This document shows positions 1 through 29,100 of a DNA stretch of 64,000 bases, one piece after another; the first letter of the stretch is position 1; each line of letters opens with the position of its first letter. The stretch covers positions 5,837,001 to 5,901,000 of the forward strand of contig NC_134029.1 of NCBI RefSeq assembly GCF_964204645.1. Reading direction: 5' to 3'. This DNA comes from Tubulanus polymorphus. Lineage: Eukaryota; Nemertea; Palaeonemertea; Tubulaniformes; Tubulanidae. The position numbers were made by a program, and so were the translations under genes. The notes under the pieces were generated by a model. The model did not search any database and was not told where the DNA came from. It saw only the letters and a program-made list of their open reading frames with translations.

Positions 1-43
1 CAGTCGGGGCTCGATGTCTTTTTGTTTTTATTACAAACTATAG

Positions 44-14902
<14,859 letters not shown>

Positions 14903-17618
14903 TAAGCTCGCGACGGTAAAAGATGCCGGTAGCGAAATATAGTCTTTTTGATGCAGTGAATGACTCCATACAGAATGTAAATTCGGCATCCCCCTATAGA
15001 AAAATATATTTTATATTTTGCTGCGTAGAAGAATGTTACAACTAGCATTTTGTGATTGATTATTGATAAGAATTTAGACGAGCTGTATTCTAACCATCAG
15101 AATTATGGTTTTTTTGTCCACTTAAAGAGTCTAGATTCAGGTAGGCTCAGAATTCCCAAGTTTGTGAACGAAGTTCTTCGTTGTGGTTAATTTGATTATG
15201 CACCCACTTAATTCACAGTTATGAGTTTGATTTGACCAAGAAGACAGTCCAAAGTGGGCTAAAATTCGATGAATGTATAAAAATAGTTTTGGATTTCACG
15301 GCCAAATTTAACTATATGATCCGTACGGGACTGTGAAATTGAAATGAATTGTTTCTCTCCAGGAAGCCAGTTCCACAGACCACCGGGCCATTCATAATGC
15401 AGGCAGTTGCCCTCAGAAATTTTGGAAAAATGTCCTCTTTGCTATTATTAATGTTATATCTAATAGAAATCTAATATAGGATCATTCATTTGGCACTGAC
15501 AAGTATTCTATTATAAGCCTTACAACGTTTTTGTTGAGGCATATAAAAAAATCATTATATCGGTTTTTTAATTTGGATAACTGCCCTTTTTGGGTTTTCT
15601 CTGCCCCAACATTCAAATGCTGGATTCGGTCCTGGACGGAAGTTGAATATTTAGATACAAACTGAAAACTGATTTTGAAAACTGATTTTACCAACACAAC
15701 TGAGAAACCAACCCAATCAAATATATTTCTATGAAATTATTGGTCACTATCTCAGATTGCGGGTTTGGACTGTGTAATTTGATATGCGAGATTGGCCTGG
15801 TTGATTCCGGTCTGGAATACATGTAATAATGATATTATGTCTAGAAAGCGATCAATCTTGTTCATTCATGTATTATTTCAATCCATCAAATCTAGTGGGT
15901 ATATGTCGCATTACTAGTTGTCGCCGAGTCAGGTTGTAGGTATACGCGTAAGATTAATGTAAATACAAATCTATCAATTCCTTTTTACGGCTGGCTCCAA
16001 TACTATACCAATATCGATAAACGAAGAAAATGTTGATTAGTCAACGTAATCGGTTATGATTTATGATGAGTAACGCAACACTATTCGATTGAATTGAAAA
16101 ATGTCGAAATATTCGAAAAAATGATTTACAGAAATTTGTCGATACGAATTTGCAGGTTACTGCTGAGATAAACAGCTCCATAGGCTATTATTCCAAAAAT
16201 GTGTTTAAGAAATTCGGCACTATGTTTGATCCGGTTTTCATAGGATCAATGTAAAGATACCTGTATAACTGTTAATGATTCTGTTAGAAAAACTGGTTAC
16301 TATCTTAGATGGAGAGATATCTCTTTTTAGATAGCTGTGCTAGATATTGGACACGCAGGAAACAATTATGTCAGAAATTATTGTGATGTGTTTTTAATTT
16401 AGCTATATTTATTGATACGATGACATTGGATGAAAATAAACTCCATTTCTAAGAAAGTGAATATATCAATGTCGTTGTTCTAGATTTCTTCGGAACTGCT
16501 ATCCACAGACAGGCACACCTGTGGAACTCTCACCACTCGCCCTCCGACCCGTATATCGTTTACAGTGATTACCTTGGAGAAAGCTAAAACTGGCGGAAGT
16601 AATCAGAGGAAATCTCACAGTTTCACTTCGATTATCCGAGTCAAATGTGGAGATTCATTGGACGGGTTTCTCCGGCAAAGATAGCGGCTAATTTCGTAAA
16701 TAGATTTTTATTAATTTTCCAATCGATTTGCCGCCGAGACTGCTGCCGGAGTCGCCCGTTTAGACAGATAATCATTACCGGGAAGATATCGAGAAGGCAG
16801 TTCGAAAAATAAACCAAGGTGTATTTAGAAAAATGTGTTTAATCGGATTTTAACTAATTACTAAAGGAGCATTTGGGTGATAATTTCATACAAGGATAGG
16901 GGTGAACTGGTCCGTCCCCTTCAATATTCGAATGTGCCCTCCAAAAAGTCTGGAATTCTTTTCGCAAAGAAAATTTCAAGAAGACAAAAAGTAAATCCAG
17001 TTAATTTGCTCCGTCAGTGGCCAGAAAAGCCCACTTTTGTTCTGCAATTTCCTACGGTAGGCCATCAAAACCCCCTCAAATGCTTTGATGGCAGCCCTCG
17101 CATTGCCAAATCTGCCCTTTTCAAATTAAGTTCCCTTTTCAATTTGCGGGTACACCCCCTTCGAAGAATCCTAGTCTTAGATAATTTGCATCACTTGACG
17201 CGTGTTCAATATTCACTCACTCTATGGTTGATCACAAACAACGGTTGAACATGAAAGTTGTTGACGCCTTCAGTTTCTCAGAACACAGCGAGCGCGACCT
17301 TCACTTAATTATCAAACTCGCTGTAATTACAAACGGAGATTGTACTCTTCTTTTCATCTGCCAATCTACGAGGAATTACACTCAGACACTCTCTCTTCGG
17401 ATGAACAATTACCAAGTAATTTACCTAACACTAACATTACATTACCTTCGGAAAAATGTGGAATGTGTTCGTTTCGCGTCTGTTTACAAAATAAGCAAAA
17501 TCCGCTCGGAGTAGTTTTACAAACCGATGTTATAATACCATATTACTTAGCGCACTGTGGCGACATGGGATCGGCACTGAGGTGGTGCATTAGAATCAGT
17601 TAGCAGTAAAGATCCCTG

Positions 17619-17966
17619 ATTGGGTCGGGGCTATCAGAATATAGCGACTGGGATCGATATTGGGTCGGGGCTATTAGAATGTGTGGCGACTTGGATCGGT
17701 ATTGGGTCGGGGCTATTAAAATCTAGCGACTGGGATCGGTATTGGGTCGGGGCTATTAGAATCTAGCGACTGGGATCGATATTGGGTCGGTGCTATTAGA
17801 ATCTAGCGACTGGGAGCGGTATTGGGTCTGGGCTATTAGAATGTGGCGACTGGGATCGGTATTGGGTCGGAGCTATTAAAATCTAGCGACTGGGGTCGGT
17901 ATTGGGTCGGGGCTATTAGAATTTGGCGACTGAGATCGGTATTGGGTCGGGGCTATTAGAATGTGG
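17619..17966. repeat. 40-bp minisatellite, about 8.7 copies
   Basis: Tandem units of 40 bp, each starting ATTGGGTCGGGGCTATTAGA and continuing with ATCTAGCGACTGGGATCGGT. Copies differ by a few substitutions and one small insertion (ATGTGTGGCGAC in the second unit). Well conserved compared with the array in LONP1 intron 13, hence probably young or homogenised. Confidence 0.95.
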
Positions 17967-18636
17967 ATGTGAAATCATTAGTCGGATTGATTCATTGATG
18001 ATTCGATTAATCGCTGAAGAGATGTTTCGCTCGCAAATTCACTAATGCAATTAGAGGTTAAATGTACAATTTACTATTGACCGTATCAAGTATTGTATCG
18101 ATCATGTACATCAGTGATCCATGGGTTTCGGGGTCGTGTAGCACGATGACCACTGTTCGTATAGCCGGAATACGATCAGAAACGAATATACCTTATATCC
18201 TGAACCGATTGTTCAAAGTATTATCATAATGCATAAACACCATCCGAATACGGAACTGTCTGGACAGATTTTATTTGCACAGGGTTTCGACATGTTTGAA
18301 CAGGAAGTTTGTCCAATGCGCCGAAATGCAGTAAACCGAACGGACCCGACGTAGGCGTGACTGGCAAATATTCCAGATCGAATTTCATTATATAAATTCT
18401 TATCCCTTAGTCGCGTCTCTCGTTTATTTGCGGTAGGATTAAATGGTCAACATATTTACATAACGTGGTGCCGTAACTAGTGACCGAAACGTTGTTAGAA
18501 CAAATGGATCGATACGAGTTGTAAATGCGTAGATAAAAGATTGTTGATGGTAGAATTAAGTATTCCGAGTTCGCAAATAATGTGGCATATTGCTGAGCCC
18601 AGTTGGAAACTGCTGGGACAAATTCGTCAGTGTTGC

Positions 18637-18711
18637 TAAAGCCGGGCGTAGGTCGTCCTTGTGACGCGATGCGATCGTCGCGTCGTAAGGCCGACCTTTG
18701 CGCGGCTTAAA
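18637..18711. repeat. Short near-perfect hairpin, 75 bp
   Basis: The left arm TAAAGCCGGGCGTAGGTCGT is complementary, with a few mismatches, to the right arm ending CTTTGCGCGGCTTAAA. Arms are ~33 bp with a loop of a few bases. A GCACACAAGCCGAATA-like direct repeat follows at 18719-18770. It could be a tiny MITE or a transcribed hairpin; sequence alone does not decide. Confidence 0.6.
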
Positions 18712-19625
18712 GCCCCGTGCACACGAGCCGAATAAGCCCCCGCACACAAGCCGAATAATGCGTACGAAAAGTGCGCAGCACAGTTCTCGGTTCGCGAAAT
18801 TTCCCTAACGGGAGGCGGCAAATATGCGCGACTATTTTTCGGAAATGAAATTAGGATATTCGATAACGGCCGCACAAACGAAGAGGCAACTTGAACCGCA
18901 GTTGTCTCTTAATACTGGCGAAATACTGTTCCCGATTTATATGATTTCATATGCGAGGCGCTTATCGAATATAAAATGTACTCGAATTCAGACGACATAA
19001 ATCTCATAGATCTATTACATAAATCCGTGCCCTTCTGCTCTTATTACGGCGGCTGTATGGCGTGTGGGAAGATGACAGCGCATCGTTTCTCTTCAATAAA
19101 GCAATTTCTAGGCGCCAATTCTCCGATGGGTAGTAAATTGTTGGAAGTGTCCCATCTTCGCGCTGTGCTGTGCGTGTTTTCTATCAAAAGTTGGTCGTTA
19201 GTAACCCGAACATGTTGTATATGATTGGAAAGCTGAGAATCAGTTTTTTTTCGATCATCCAATTATCCCAAAAAGTCGTCCGTAACATACTTTATATGCG
19301 AGCGAAGTAATTAACGACAAACATCGTAAATTAAATATGAACTTCATTTTATTCTCTATCAATGCCGTTCTGTATATTATCACGTTTCAAACTAACGTCG
19401 TCGACATTTTCACTTTCAGTCCCAGTTCCTTCATCGATCGTAATTAACCCCGATTATTCTGACATCACAATCACGAATCATCAATCCTACATGTACTTTT
19501 GCTAAAACGAAACTTCTCTTCGAAAAAATTCAAGCACAAAACTTCTTCATTATCTTATACTTGTATCAGAAATTGTCACACGTAATTGTCACACGTAACT
19601 ATTTCCCTCGCAAAGACGCTGCATG

Positions 19626-19802
19626 TAAAGCCAAACGCTCACAGTGTTTATAGAGAAACACAGAAACACGAAATCAAACATGCTTGATCTCGGTGACATT
19701 ATCCCCGAAACCATGTTTCTCGCAAACGCACACGACACAGGGAAACGTTCGGAAGCATACTTCGGTTTCCGCGTTTCCGTGCGTTGTGTACGTTGGGCTT
19801 TA
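19626..19802. mobile_element. Palindromic MITE family A, copy 1
   Basis: Left end TAAAGCCAAACGCTCAC, right end GTACGTTGGGCTTTAA, terminal inverted repeats. Interior motifs GAAACCATGTTTCTCGC and CACACGACACAGGGAAACG are shared with copy 2 at 24881. It lies in the LONP1-synaptotagmin intergenic region. Confidence 0.75.
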
Positions 19803-22800
19803 AGGAATCGTGGCGTAGCCTTACACGTACAAAACGATGCCGCCTTAGCCCAAGCGTAGCGATTTACTAAACTGATATTTACATGAACAAAATATTCAAT
19901 AAACATATTTTTTGTTTTCGGAGATTATACAGAACTACGACATCGTCTGCTTGATAGACCATACTTTAGCGTGAAAGTGAACTCCGCACGCTACAATGTA
20001 ATTCAATGGCGGTTTCGGATAGATCAATTTGATTATACATTATACAATAATGCGTGTATCCCTAGTGAAATGATCCGACGAAATCAACTGCTTCGTTCCC
20101 GCACTGGTCTTATTCACGACTCTATACCCTCATGACAGATATATGATATTCACAGAACGCGAGCTGTTGTTGTTACTGGTCGTGCTGCTGAATTAAACAG
20201 CTTCATCAGTCACGCCGAGTCGGGAATATTATAATATACGTATATAATAAATAAATAACAGCAATACTTTAACGAGCATTTTGTTTGTATAGAACGATAT
20301 AAATGAGTGAATGATACATTACTTATCGAGTCTCGTATATTGGAGACTGTAAGCCTACCGCTAATGGCGCGACGAATAACGATTTGCTCGTTTTCTGTTG
20401 GTAAACAGTAGCAGGCCAACCCGGTATATGACCATCCATATGGTTGATCATATATATCATATATATGTAGTAGATATAGCATATATTCATCGATATGGCA
20501 GGATAATAAGAACTATACTATAGTTTAACCAGACAAAATCATTCGGTGGGCTTTAAACCGAAACTAACATACATCATTAGAAAAAAATCCTTCCGGTGAG
20601 ATTTCATTTTGATTACATACATGATTTTCGAGAAAATTAATTCAGCCAAATATTTGAGTTTTTTTTACGAAGTTGACTATTCAGAATGTATTACCCAGCA
20701 TCACAATATAATCAATACAAATATCGATATGACAAAATATATATCATCTTTCATAATATTTAATTTACAATCATCGTCATCATCATCAACTATTTTTAGG
20801 ATATATATTCGGTGGGTAAGTTTCGCTTCTCTGGTTGCCGTTGTATAACAAGTAACGGCTCGGTCAGAGAAAATAAATATTCGTTTTTATACTCGGTGGA
20901 ATACGTGCTTTATTCGCTATATGATACGTACATTCGGTGGAAATGAAATCACAAACAAATTTTGTATAATGATAATAATTCATTGTGATAATAATAATCA
21001 TTATAAACTAAGGTAAAAATATATATGTGTATATTCTAATGGTGATTATAGCAGTAAAATAAACAAATAGATTCAGATTTTGAGGCCTTGCCGGCTTCTA
21101 GTTTCATGAAGCAGGTTTTTCATTATGTATATAATCCATATTTTATCATGTTAAATGTGTCATATTGTAATCCTTTAATTCATGTATCATCAACAAACTT
21201 GTCTGTTTTTTATGATGAATAAATTGATCTTTTTTAAATTTGAATCTAATTGACTTATCATAATTGTTGGGATTCTCGCTTCAAGTCATTGGATCACGTG
21301 TAGCAGAGGAAATACTGTATTATTTTTATTCGGCGAGTGACTGCAGTGGATAACTAGCAGAGCCTCGTGCATGTGCTCGTGGTGAAATGATGCAAACCAC
21401 GTAAATAATTGAATAATTGTTGTCCAGAGTTCATTAATCAAGACGGATACCGACGCCATTGGGATTTCGGCAACTGGAGTGAACTATAGCAGCAAACAAC
21501 GTTTTGCCGCCAGTTACGCCTTCATATAGGAAGTTATAAGCGCAAGCACATGTCTGATGAAAATCCTCTGATATATATGTATTATCACAGATTTGAATTT
21601 GAAAAAAGAAAAAAAGAACGTGTCTTACAGTGTGTTCCAAACTACGATAAATGTGGAATACATGATACGCCGTGACGAACGCGACAATATATTCATCAGC
21701 TATACCTACGTAGATATACTAAAAATAATCATTAATCGTTTGGGGGTAATTAATTGCTGTTGATTAATTATTTACCACGTCGATACGTAAGTAAGTGATA
21801 TTTAGAATGAATATTTCACACAACGGGGTGTGTCAGACACATCAAACACATTCGACAATATTATTTCTATATTTACATATATATTTGTTCGTTTTGTGGC
21901 TCGACGTTTGTAGAGACTCTCAATCGTGTATATTGCACATTTTCCCGGCCGGCCTGAGACATAATCTTATTCACATTTTGCGTGTATTTATATCATGCAT
22001 TTACAATAGATATTTTCGTTACATATAATTGCACTGATATGTATCATATTTATATATATATATATTGTTTTGTACACGCTACGAGGAATGGTTAAGCGTT
22101 AATTGGCGTTGAATTATCACACATTCTTTATTCCACCGTATAGATTATAATTCTGAATGATGATTAATGCATTTTGATTTTGCTCGGAACAGCCAAGACG
22201 CGTTTCTTCTGAAATGCTTTGATGAACTCTCACTAACCCTTTAAGTAACTAACCCCAAATCGACCGCTCTTCTCAGTTCTTTTTGGGTTTTTTTTCGACG
22301 ACCGGATATTGTCGAGGAGGAATGGATCTGTTTGGCAAGCAGATTTTTAGAGAAAAAAAACGACAGAATAGAATATCCGGTTTCTTGAAGGAAGATGCGC
22401 GCACGATTTGTCGGCGGGGACTCATAGAAAAGATCGATTACGGTTCATTCGCCAGAAGTGGAATTAGCCAATCTTTTAATTTTGTCAAGCGAAAAAAAAT
22501 ATTTTCTCTAGATAGATCGTCTGGGCGACACGTATACGACATACGCCATATTTACAGAATTACATTACATATTTACATTTCACCATTTACTGCCCGAAGG
22601 AATATTTCTAAACAACCACTGTGTATGCGCTCAGCCCACCGTGTAACAAAATGTTCTGCTGTTTGTGATTTTTTACGACTTCTTTTCTAGACGACTTGAT
22701 TTACCGATAGTTTTGTTTTGGTTCACCCGACATAGACAACATAACGGCTCCATGGAAACGAAGATAGATATAAACACCGAGTTATGTTGTGCTTTGGATA

Positions 22801-23102
22801 TGTTATGTTTGAACTGATGGGTTAACAACACAGTAATATCTTAATGACTTCGCAATATATTGTCACCGGTGGTTAAGCTGGCGAATGATGGTCAACGAAA
22901 TAACCCGAAATAGCTTGGTGGAATTTTATAGTTAAGCCACAAACACTAGCCGTCTTAATCCTTCTTAGCAAAAATATACTCTAAAAGCGGTGAAGATCAT
23001 GTCAGTATATTTGTGGTGAAGTATCAACACCAAATCCAGAATACGTCTCTCAATATCTTTCGTTATAAATCCATGGAGTTGTTTTTCACCGCGAATTAGT
23101 AC

Positions 23103-26100
23103 TTATTCGCGTAATTTGTGCCATTCGGCGATCTGTTTTCGAGGACAGTTCATCACTTCGTTCCAATGTTGAGATTCCAAGCCTTCTTTGTTCAATCCGA
23201 TTTCCATGCGACCGATGACCTCGTTTTTGGCCACGCGATCCCAGTCCAACACGAGGAACTCGAACGATATGTTCTGCAAGCCCTCGTTGTACGGAACCTC
23301 GAATACGAACGATTCATTGAACACCGGATTTAGAGTTCGTTTCTTCACATGAGTTTTCTTTTTAGCGATTCTCTGGCCGTTGTAGAGCAAGTAGATTTTC
23401 ACGTATGGGTCTGAATTGAGAAATATTATATTTCAGAAATGAAGAAATAAATCAAACTACCCTTATGTATCAATTCATAATCATTTTTTTCTGTTTCTTA
23501 ATACTCTATATAGTGTAACGAAGTAAAACAATCAAAGAGCCTTAGCCTAGAATATACCGCCGTTTGATATCAAAATACCACAAAAATAAAAAAAATAGAA
23601 AAAAAATAGAAACTAAGTATTTCATTACCCGAAAGACCAGTTATGTCCATCTTAGGGAGATTTCTAGCTTTCAAGACGACAACTGTCAGCCTGTTAGCGG
23701 CTGGCTGATAGCAGACCGATACCAATAATTCTCCGCGTCCTTGACTTCGAATCTACAAAAACAAGAACAGAACAGATTTTATGTATCGATAATCGATGGT
23801 TTCGCGCACTCAAGTCGTCTGATCGTTTTCCGATAATTCATTTGTTTTCAAAACTACCATTTCAGACTGATGGGTTCATTATTGACGGGTTGATTTCGCC
23901 GAAGGCTCTTTTTGATGGAAATACACTTCTTAGTCGGTAAAACGATCAGTACATATTCAAATTAGTGAAAACAATTCATTAATTCTTCCGCAATTGTCAA
24001 ATTTTCGGGATCAAGTTCCACGATTCCAAGGGATTCGCGATTAAGGTTTTGAATTACGCGATTAAGAAGAGTTATATATTAGTCCCACAATCACGAAGCC
24101 GAAAACGTAAAATATCGTAACGTTAGAACTTATCAAAAATCCGGTTTTCAACTAAATTCCTTGAAAATGGTTTTTACTTAAACCGAAAACCGAAAATTCG
24201 GATTTTTGATAATAAATTTTACCTTACGATATTTTTACGTTATCGGCTTCGTGATTGTGGGACTAACATCTCTAACTCCTAACGGATTCCCTCCTCGTAT
24301 CGCGTGATAACCGGGTCTGATCTTTCTGGTTGATATAAAGCTATATTCTTATCTTTTTTAATGGTTTATTGGAAATATCCGCATGTAGGAACGTGTGACG
24401 CTTTTCCCATCAACGAAGTGTGTTATTTTTTGGTAGCTCGTTATAGAAGAGCTAAGTGCTGCCGCCGAAGGCTCCTTACTCGCTATCTGTTATCGTCGTA
24501 TTATGGAATATCATGGCGTTATTAATGTTCATTACGCGGTCATTCTTCCGTCGTGAATTGCGTCGTGATATATCGAAAGGCTATACGCGGAATTAACTTC
24601 GTTTTGCCGCAACTCTCTAACGAAAACCCGATATTCATATTAACCGCGAAACGAAATGAAAAGAAAAGCAACATCAAAGCTAGCCCCCGGATAGTCGTGA
24701 AATTGCCTGATCCCCGTAGAAAAAAAAGCCAAGTACTTTTTGTTCATCGTTTTCAGCCGATTAATCTTTTGATAGAAATTTGAATTTAATCATCTAAATG
24801 CTACCTAGATAAACTTAATTTAAAGTGAAAATGAAATTGCGGGAGTTTACTTCATATCTGTCAATGGTTGATCACTATTATTAAAGCCCAACGGACACAG
24901 GGAAACACGGAATCGTTGTTGCCGAAACCATGTTTCTCGTTTCTCGCAAAAGCATACGACACAGGGAAACGCTTAGAAAGATGTTTCTGTCTTATGTTTC
25001 CGTATTTCCCAGTGTCGTGTGCGTTGGGCTTTATGGAAGTATGAATCTGCGGTTTTGCAGTCGAAGGTCTTCTTAATGACGTTAATAATGGGTGGAGCAG
25101 TATGGCAGCCGATTGAATGTTTTTATCACGGTGAATCAGTTTGCGACGAAGATACTGAAAACGGTGTGGCGATAATAATAATTCCGTGCATCTTTCACCG
25201 ATCGATAATCAATGAGCTGTATGGAATTTCGGCAATTCCGCATGACGTATATCCATTACCGGTGATGGATGCCGAGAGAAGGACACAGTCTCGCGCTACT
25301 AATGGAAAACCTATAACGCATCAAACATTTTGTATCGACTTCGAAGTTTATGAATGCCCAACCCGAAATACGCGCAATATCCGCGCTATTATACTATAGA
25401 CTCATCCAGAAAAAATGGCCTCATTAATGAATCCCCTAATGACATCAAAAATTAATGTAGGGTCAGTAGCTTTACTCGATCTCAACTGTATCTGTGGTCT
25501 TACCGTTAGAAAATATTCATTCAATAGCCGTTAATCCGTATCTGTTAAGCTCTTTAAACCCTGAAACCACTCACAAAATCTTTAATGTATTCTATGAATT
25601 TCTTATTTCTTAAAAGTTCAATCAATCGACGCAAAACTGTCATCAGCAACGGGTTTGCATCGCAGGATGGAATTTCATCAATCAGTCAGATATGCGACCG
25701 CGTCACGCCCAGCAGACGTATTCTAGCGCGAATGAAAGCCGGATTTGTTAACACTGCTATCATAAAAAGAACGTCTAAAAAACGGCCGCGATAGGCATTA
25801 AAAGTCTTTTGTATGTAAGATTAGACTTTAATGCTCTGTAATAATTGACAAGATAGAAAGGTAATCTTTCTTTGTGACGACTCATTCAAAATCGAACATG
25901 CAAATGGATGTAGAAGATTGAATTAAGTTCCTAATGGGTTGTACGATAATCCTCGAGCGACTATCGATCAAACTTCTCGGATTCGCAGAAAGAAAATACA
26001 AATCGTTGTTGTCTTCCTAAAGTTTGGTTCATTCGGAAGGTTTTCTTAGATTTATATATCGAAACAAATGGATGACTGTTTACGATATAAGAACCAGGAA

Positions 26101-29100
26101 AACTGTATGTTAATATGGAGGGGAATTCAAGCTTGAAATATTATGAATCGAAAAACGGTTACGAAAAAAGAATCGAGACGAGAAATTAAATGATCGAGTC
26201 GCAAAGAAATGGCGGCACGCGGAGCAGCTTATCAATGTAATGTATGTAATAGGCTATCTTCAAGTCCTCTCATAAACCAATCAAGTCCGTTCAAGTAGCC
26301 GTCTTATTGCGACAGTTACAGCTTGTAACGTTAACGCCGCTATCGCCTGTTCCCATCAGCGCCAGCGACGCTAAAGTTTCTGTCAAAAGCAATCTCGTAT
26401 GCTCCTGTTTCCATGGCTACAAGTAGCGGATGATGTCAACATGAACGTCATGGAGTGGCAATCGGATGAAACACAGCTACGCCGTTCACTGACTAAAGTT
26501 TTTACTCATGTATTCATGTATTCATCCTTCATATTTTTATGGTCTCTTGATTTCAGATTTTTATAGAATCGATGAGACCGCAGTCCTGGCTATTTTGGAA
26601 AACCTATTTATATATTTCTATAGTCAGAGCACCGGTAGGTATTCCCCCGGTAGAAATAACAGGCTTCTGATGGCGTCATGGCGAATTCGCGTCATATCAA
26701 GCATTTGCATAAACCTGAAGTCGCTTGATCCATACGCAACTCAGACACACGGTCATAAAATTACCGACCGTCGCCCATACTAATTCGATTGTATACATGC
26801 GCGGTATGAGCCAGATCACACCAGCAAGCTAATCGAACTAATTCGATATTTACCGGACCTAGCTAGTTGAGTTTCGTTGTCATTCACGACTAACGTAATT
26901 TCTATATGGATCAATTATTTATATTTTCGCCGAGATGAAAGCTCTACGGTTTCCTTTCCACGCGATATCGCGCATGATTTTCTCAGTGCGACCGCGCGGT
27001 TGATTAACTGTATTATTGTTCATTACGAGAAACCCTCTTAAGTTTGTGAAGTCATAAATCTCGTCTGATCCCCCTCCAGACAAGCTAATTGTTTCTAATT
27101 AGTACGATTGAAATTATGGGAGCTACACCGGATAATCTTTCTGTTTGGGGGGGGGGGCGATGCTGTATTAGGCATCATTACTACGAATATCATTATCTCA
27201 AAACTTTGAAAATATTTTTGAAAATGTTAAATGTAAATTTCAGCCGAATTTTTCTTTCATTTCCATTCAAGTTCAAGTTCAAGTTCAAATTTATTTCACA
27301 GAAAGCATGACAGGCTATGTACACAGGTTGAGAGAAAACAAACAATAAAATTTACAATTTTTTTAAACAAAGCACAATTATAAAAGAGAGAGAGAGGACA
27401 GTAGCTTTCAGTGTGGGCCAAGCAAAGCCTTTAGGCCGCTGTCGCAAGCACCCAGGGAAAAAAACGAAAGGGAAATGAAGAAATAAAGTGGAAGGAAATG
27501 AAAGTTGATGATTTTTGATAATTTCAGGAGAGTTTATATGAGTAAGCTAGAGGGTTCAGGAGAGTGAGCAATTATAACAATTAGGGTTATTACATTGATG
27601 GATATCATTGTAGGTGGAGGTGAGATATGGTCTGAGTTTACGTTTTAAATTTTGTTTGCTTGTTTGTAGGATATCATTGGAAAAAGGTAGTTTTTGCCAG
27701 ATGTTTGAAAGAATGTTTTGAGGTGAATTTTGATGCGGGGTTGGCGGTGTTTGTTTTGAAAATAAAGAATATTCGACTCATTATTGCTCATTATAAGTTT
27801 TCATCAAAATTGATTATCATTGCATTGACGTAATGATATACAATATCCTGCATGTTTATTCAATATTCTTCTAAAGTATATCGCGTCATTGACGTCAACG
27901 TATATAAGATATTAGATGAAATTAGATAAAGTTATCTCTTACAGTTATTTCTTATTTTCAATTCTTATACAGATGGTATCATCCCCACCTCGTATAAAAG
28001 CGTTTCGCTTGTTGATGTTTTTCATTTGTTGATGGCACATTAATGCGATATCTGATTGAAAATTGGTCCACATTCGTGCCTCCATAGTTATTAGTCGTTG
28101 TCGTGTCGTTCCTTAATTTAGATTTATTCGTGACAAACAATGACGCTTAATCGTGTGTATTTTCGCGTCGAAACCATCTTAATCTAATAACTGCGGCACA
28201 CATTAATAGCTGACGTTCGTACGCGACACATCGCGTTTAATAACGTGAATTCAATTTCAATTCTACAATATTTATCCCTATTACAGTCACCCAGAAGTGA
28301 ACTTATGCTAATAGTGGCCTTATTGATTTTTGCGAATGTGTCGTGCGATTGCCGAAGTCTGGTACGGTATCGGGATAAGGGAATGGTATAGGAGCTAAAC
28401 GCCACCAGCTTATCTTCATTCATTTTCTTATATCTCGAGCCTATAACATCTTAACACTTTTATTACACATTTTACACGATAAAAATCAATATAAAGACGT
28501 ATCTGCTATAGGCCATGCCGTATATGAAAGAAAATCCGGTTTCCCGAATTGGGAACAATAATGTTTCAGATAGAAATGCATTGCACGTATTTGATTATTT
28601 GGTATATACTGACCTTATATTGTCTGGGTTGAATTTCTCTGTTAAGTATGATTTCCTTTTGAGACAAATCGAGCCCAGATATCGGGCAGACGACCTCCCC
28701 GATGATGTCATCTCGGGAGAAACGATCGAAACTCAGAATGACAAAGTGTAGCGTGATCGTCTGCAACTGATTATAACTGATGCCGTAAAACGTGAAAGTT
28801 TCATCGTAAAGAGGCGCCGTCGTTTTTCTGAGGACTCTGGTTTTTACTTTGTGTCGTTTTTCTGGAAGAAGTTGTAATTTTATGTACGGGTCCGAGCTAC
28901 CGATGCTCGGGTCTTTTTCGGGTAAATCCGTCGCTTTCACGACGGTCACCAATAACGCCGTTTTCTGCTTATCGTAATTGACGTTGAAATGTAGATTTCC
29001 GAGTTTCGTATTCTTCGTTTCGTTCTCGCCTTTCTCATTAGCATCTTCTTTTTCTGGTGATCCGATGCTTTCGGTTTCATCTTCGACGTAGCAATCCGGC

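Larger units (their letters stand above)
14903..23102. other. Intergenic region between LONP1 and the synaptotagmin gene (tail to tail)
   Basis: AT-rich, 8.2 kb, between the convergent 3' ends of the two genes, so it must contain both 3'-UTRs. It holds a 40-bp minisatellite (17619-17966), a compact hairpin (18637-18711) and one TTAAAGCCCAACG palindromic element (19626-19802). Open frames are short and unrecognisable. No further gene is supported. Confidence 0.75.

Noticed and set aside
22283-22690. 135-codon + strand frame
   Set aside because: Basic, low-homology sequence in the presumed synaptotagmin 3' region; no motif and no splice context.
25019-25399. 126-codon + strand frame in a synaptotagmin intron
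   Set aside because: Begins inside a family A MITE arm; its sequence resembles no family.
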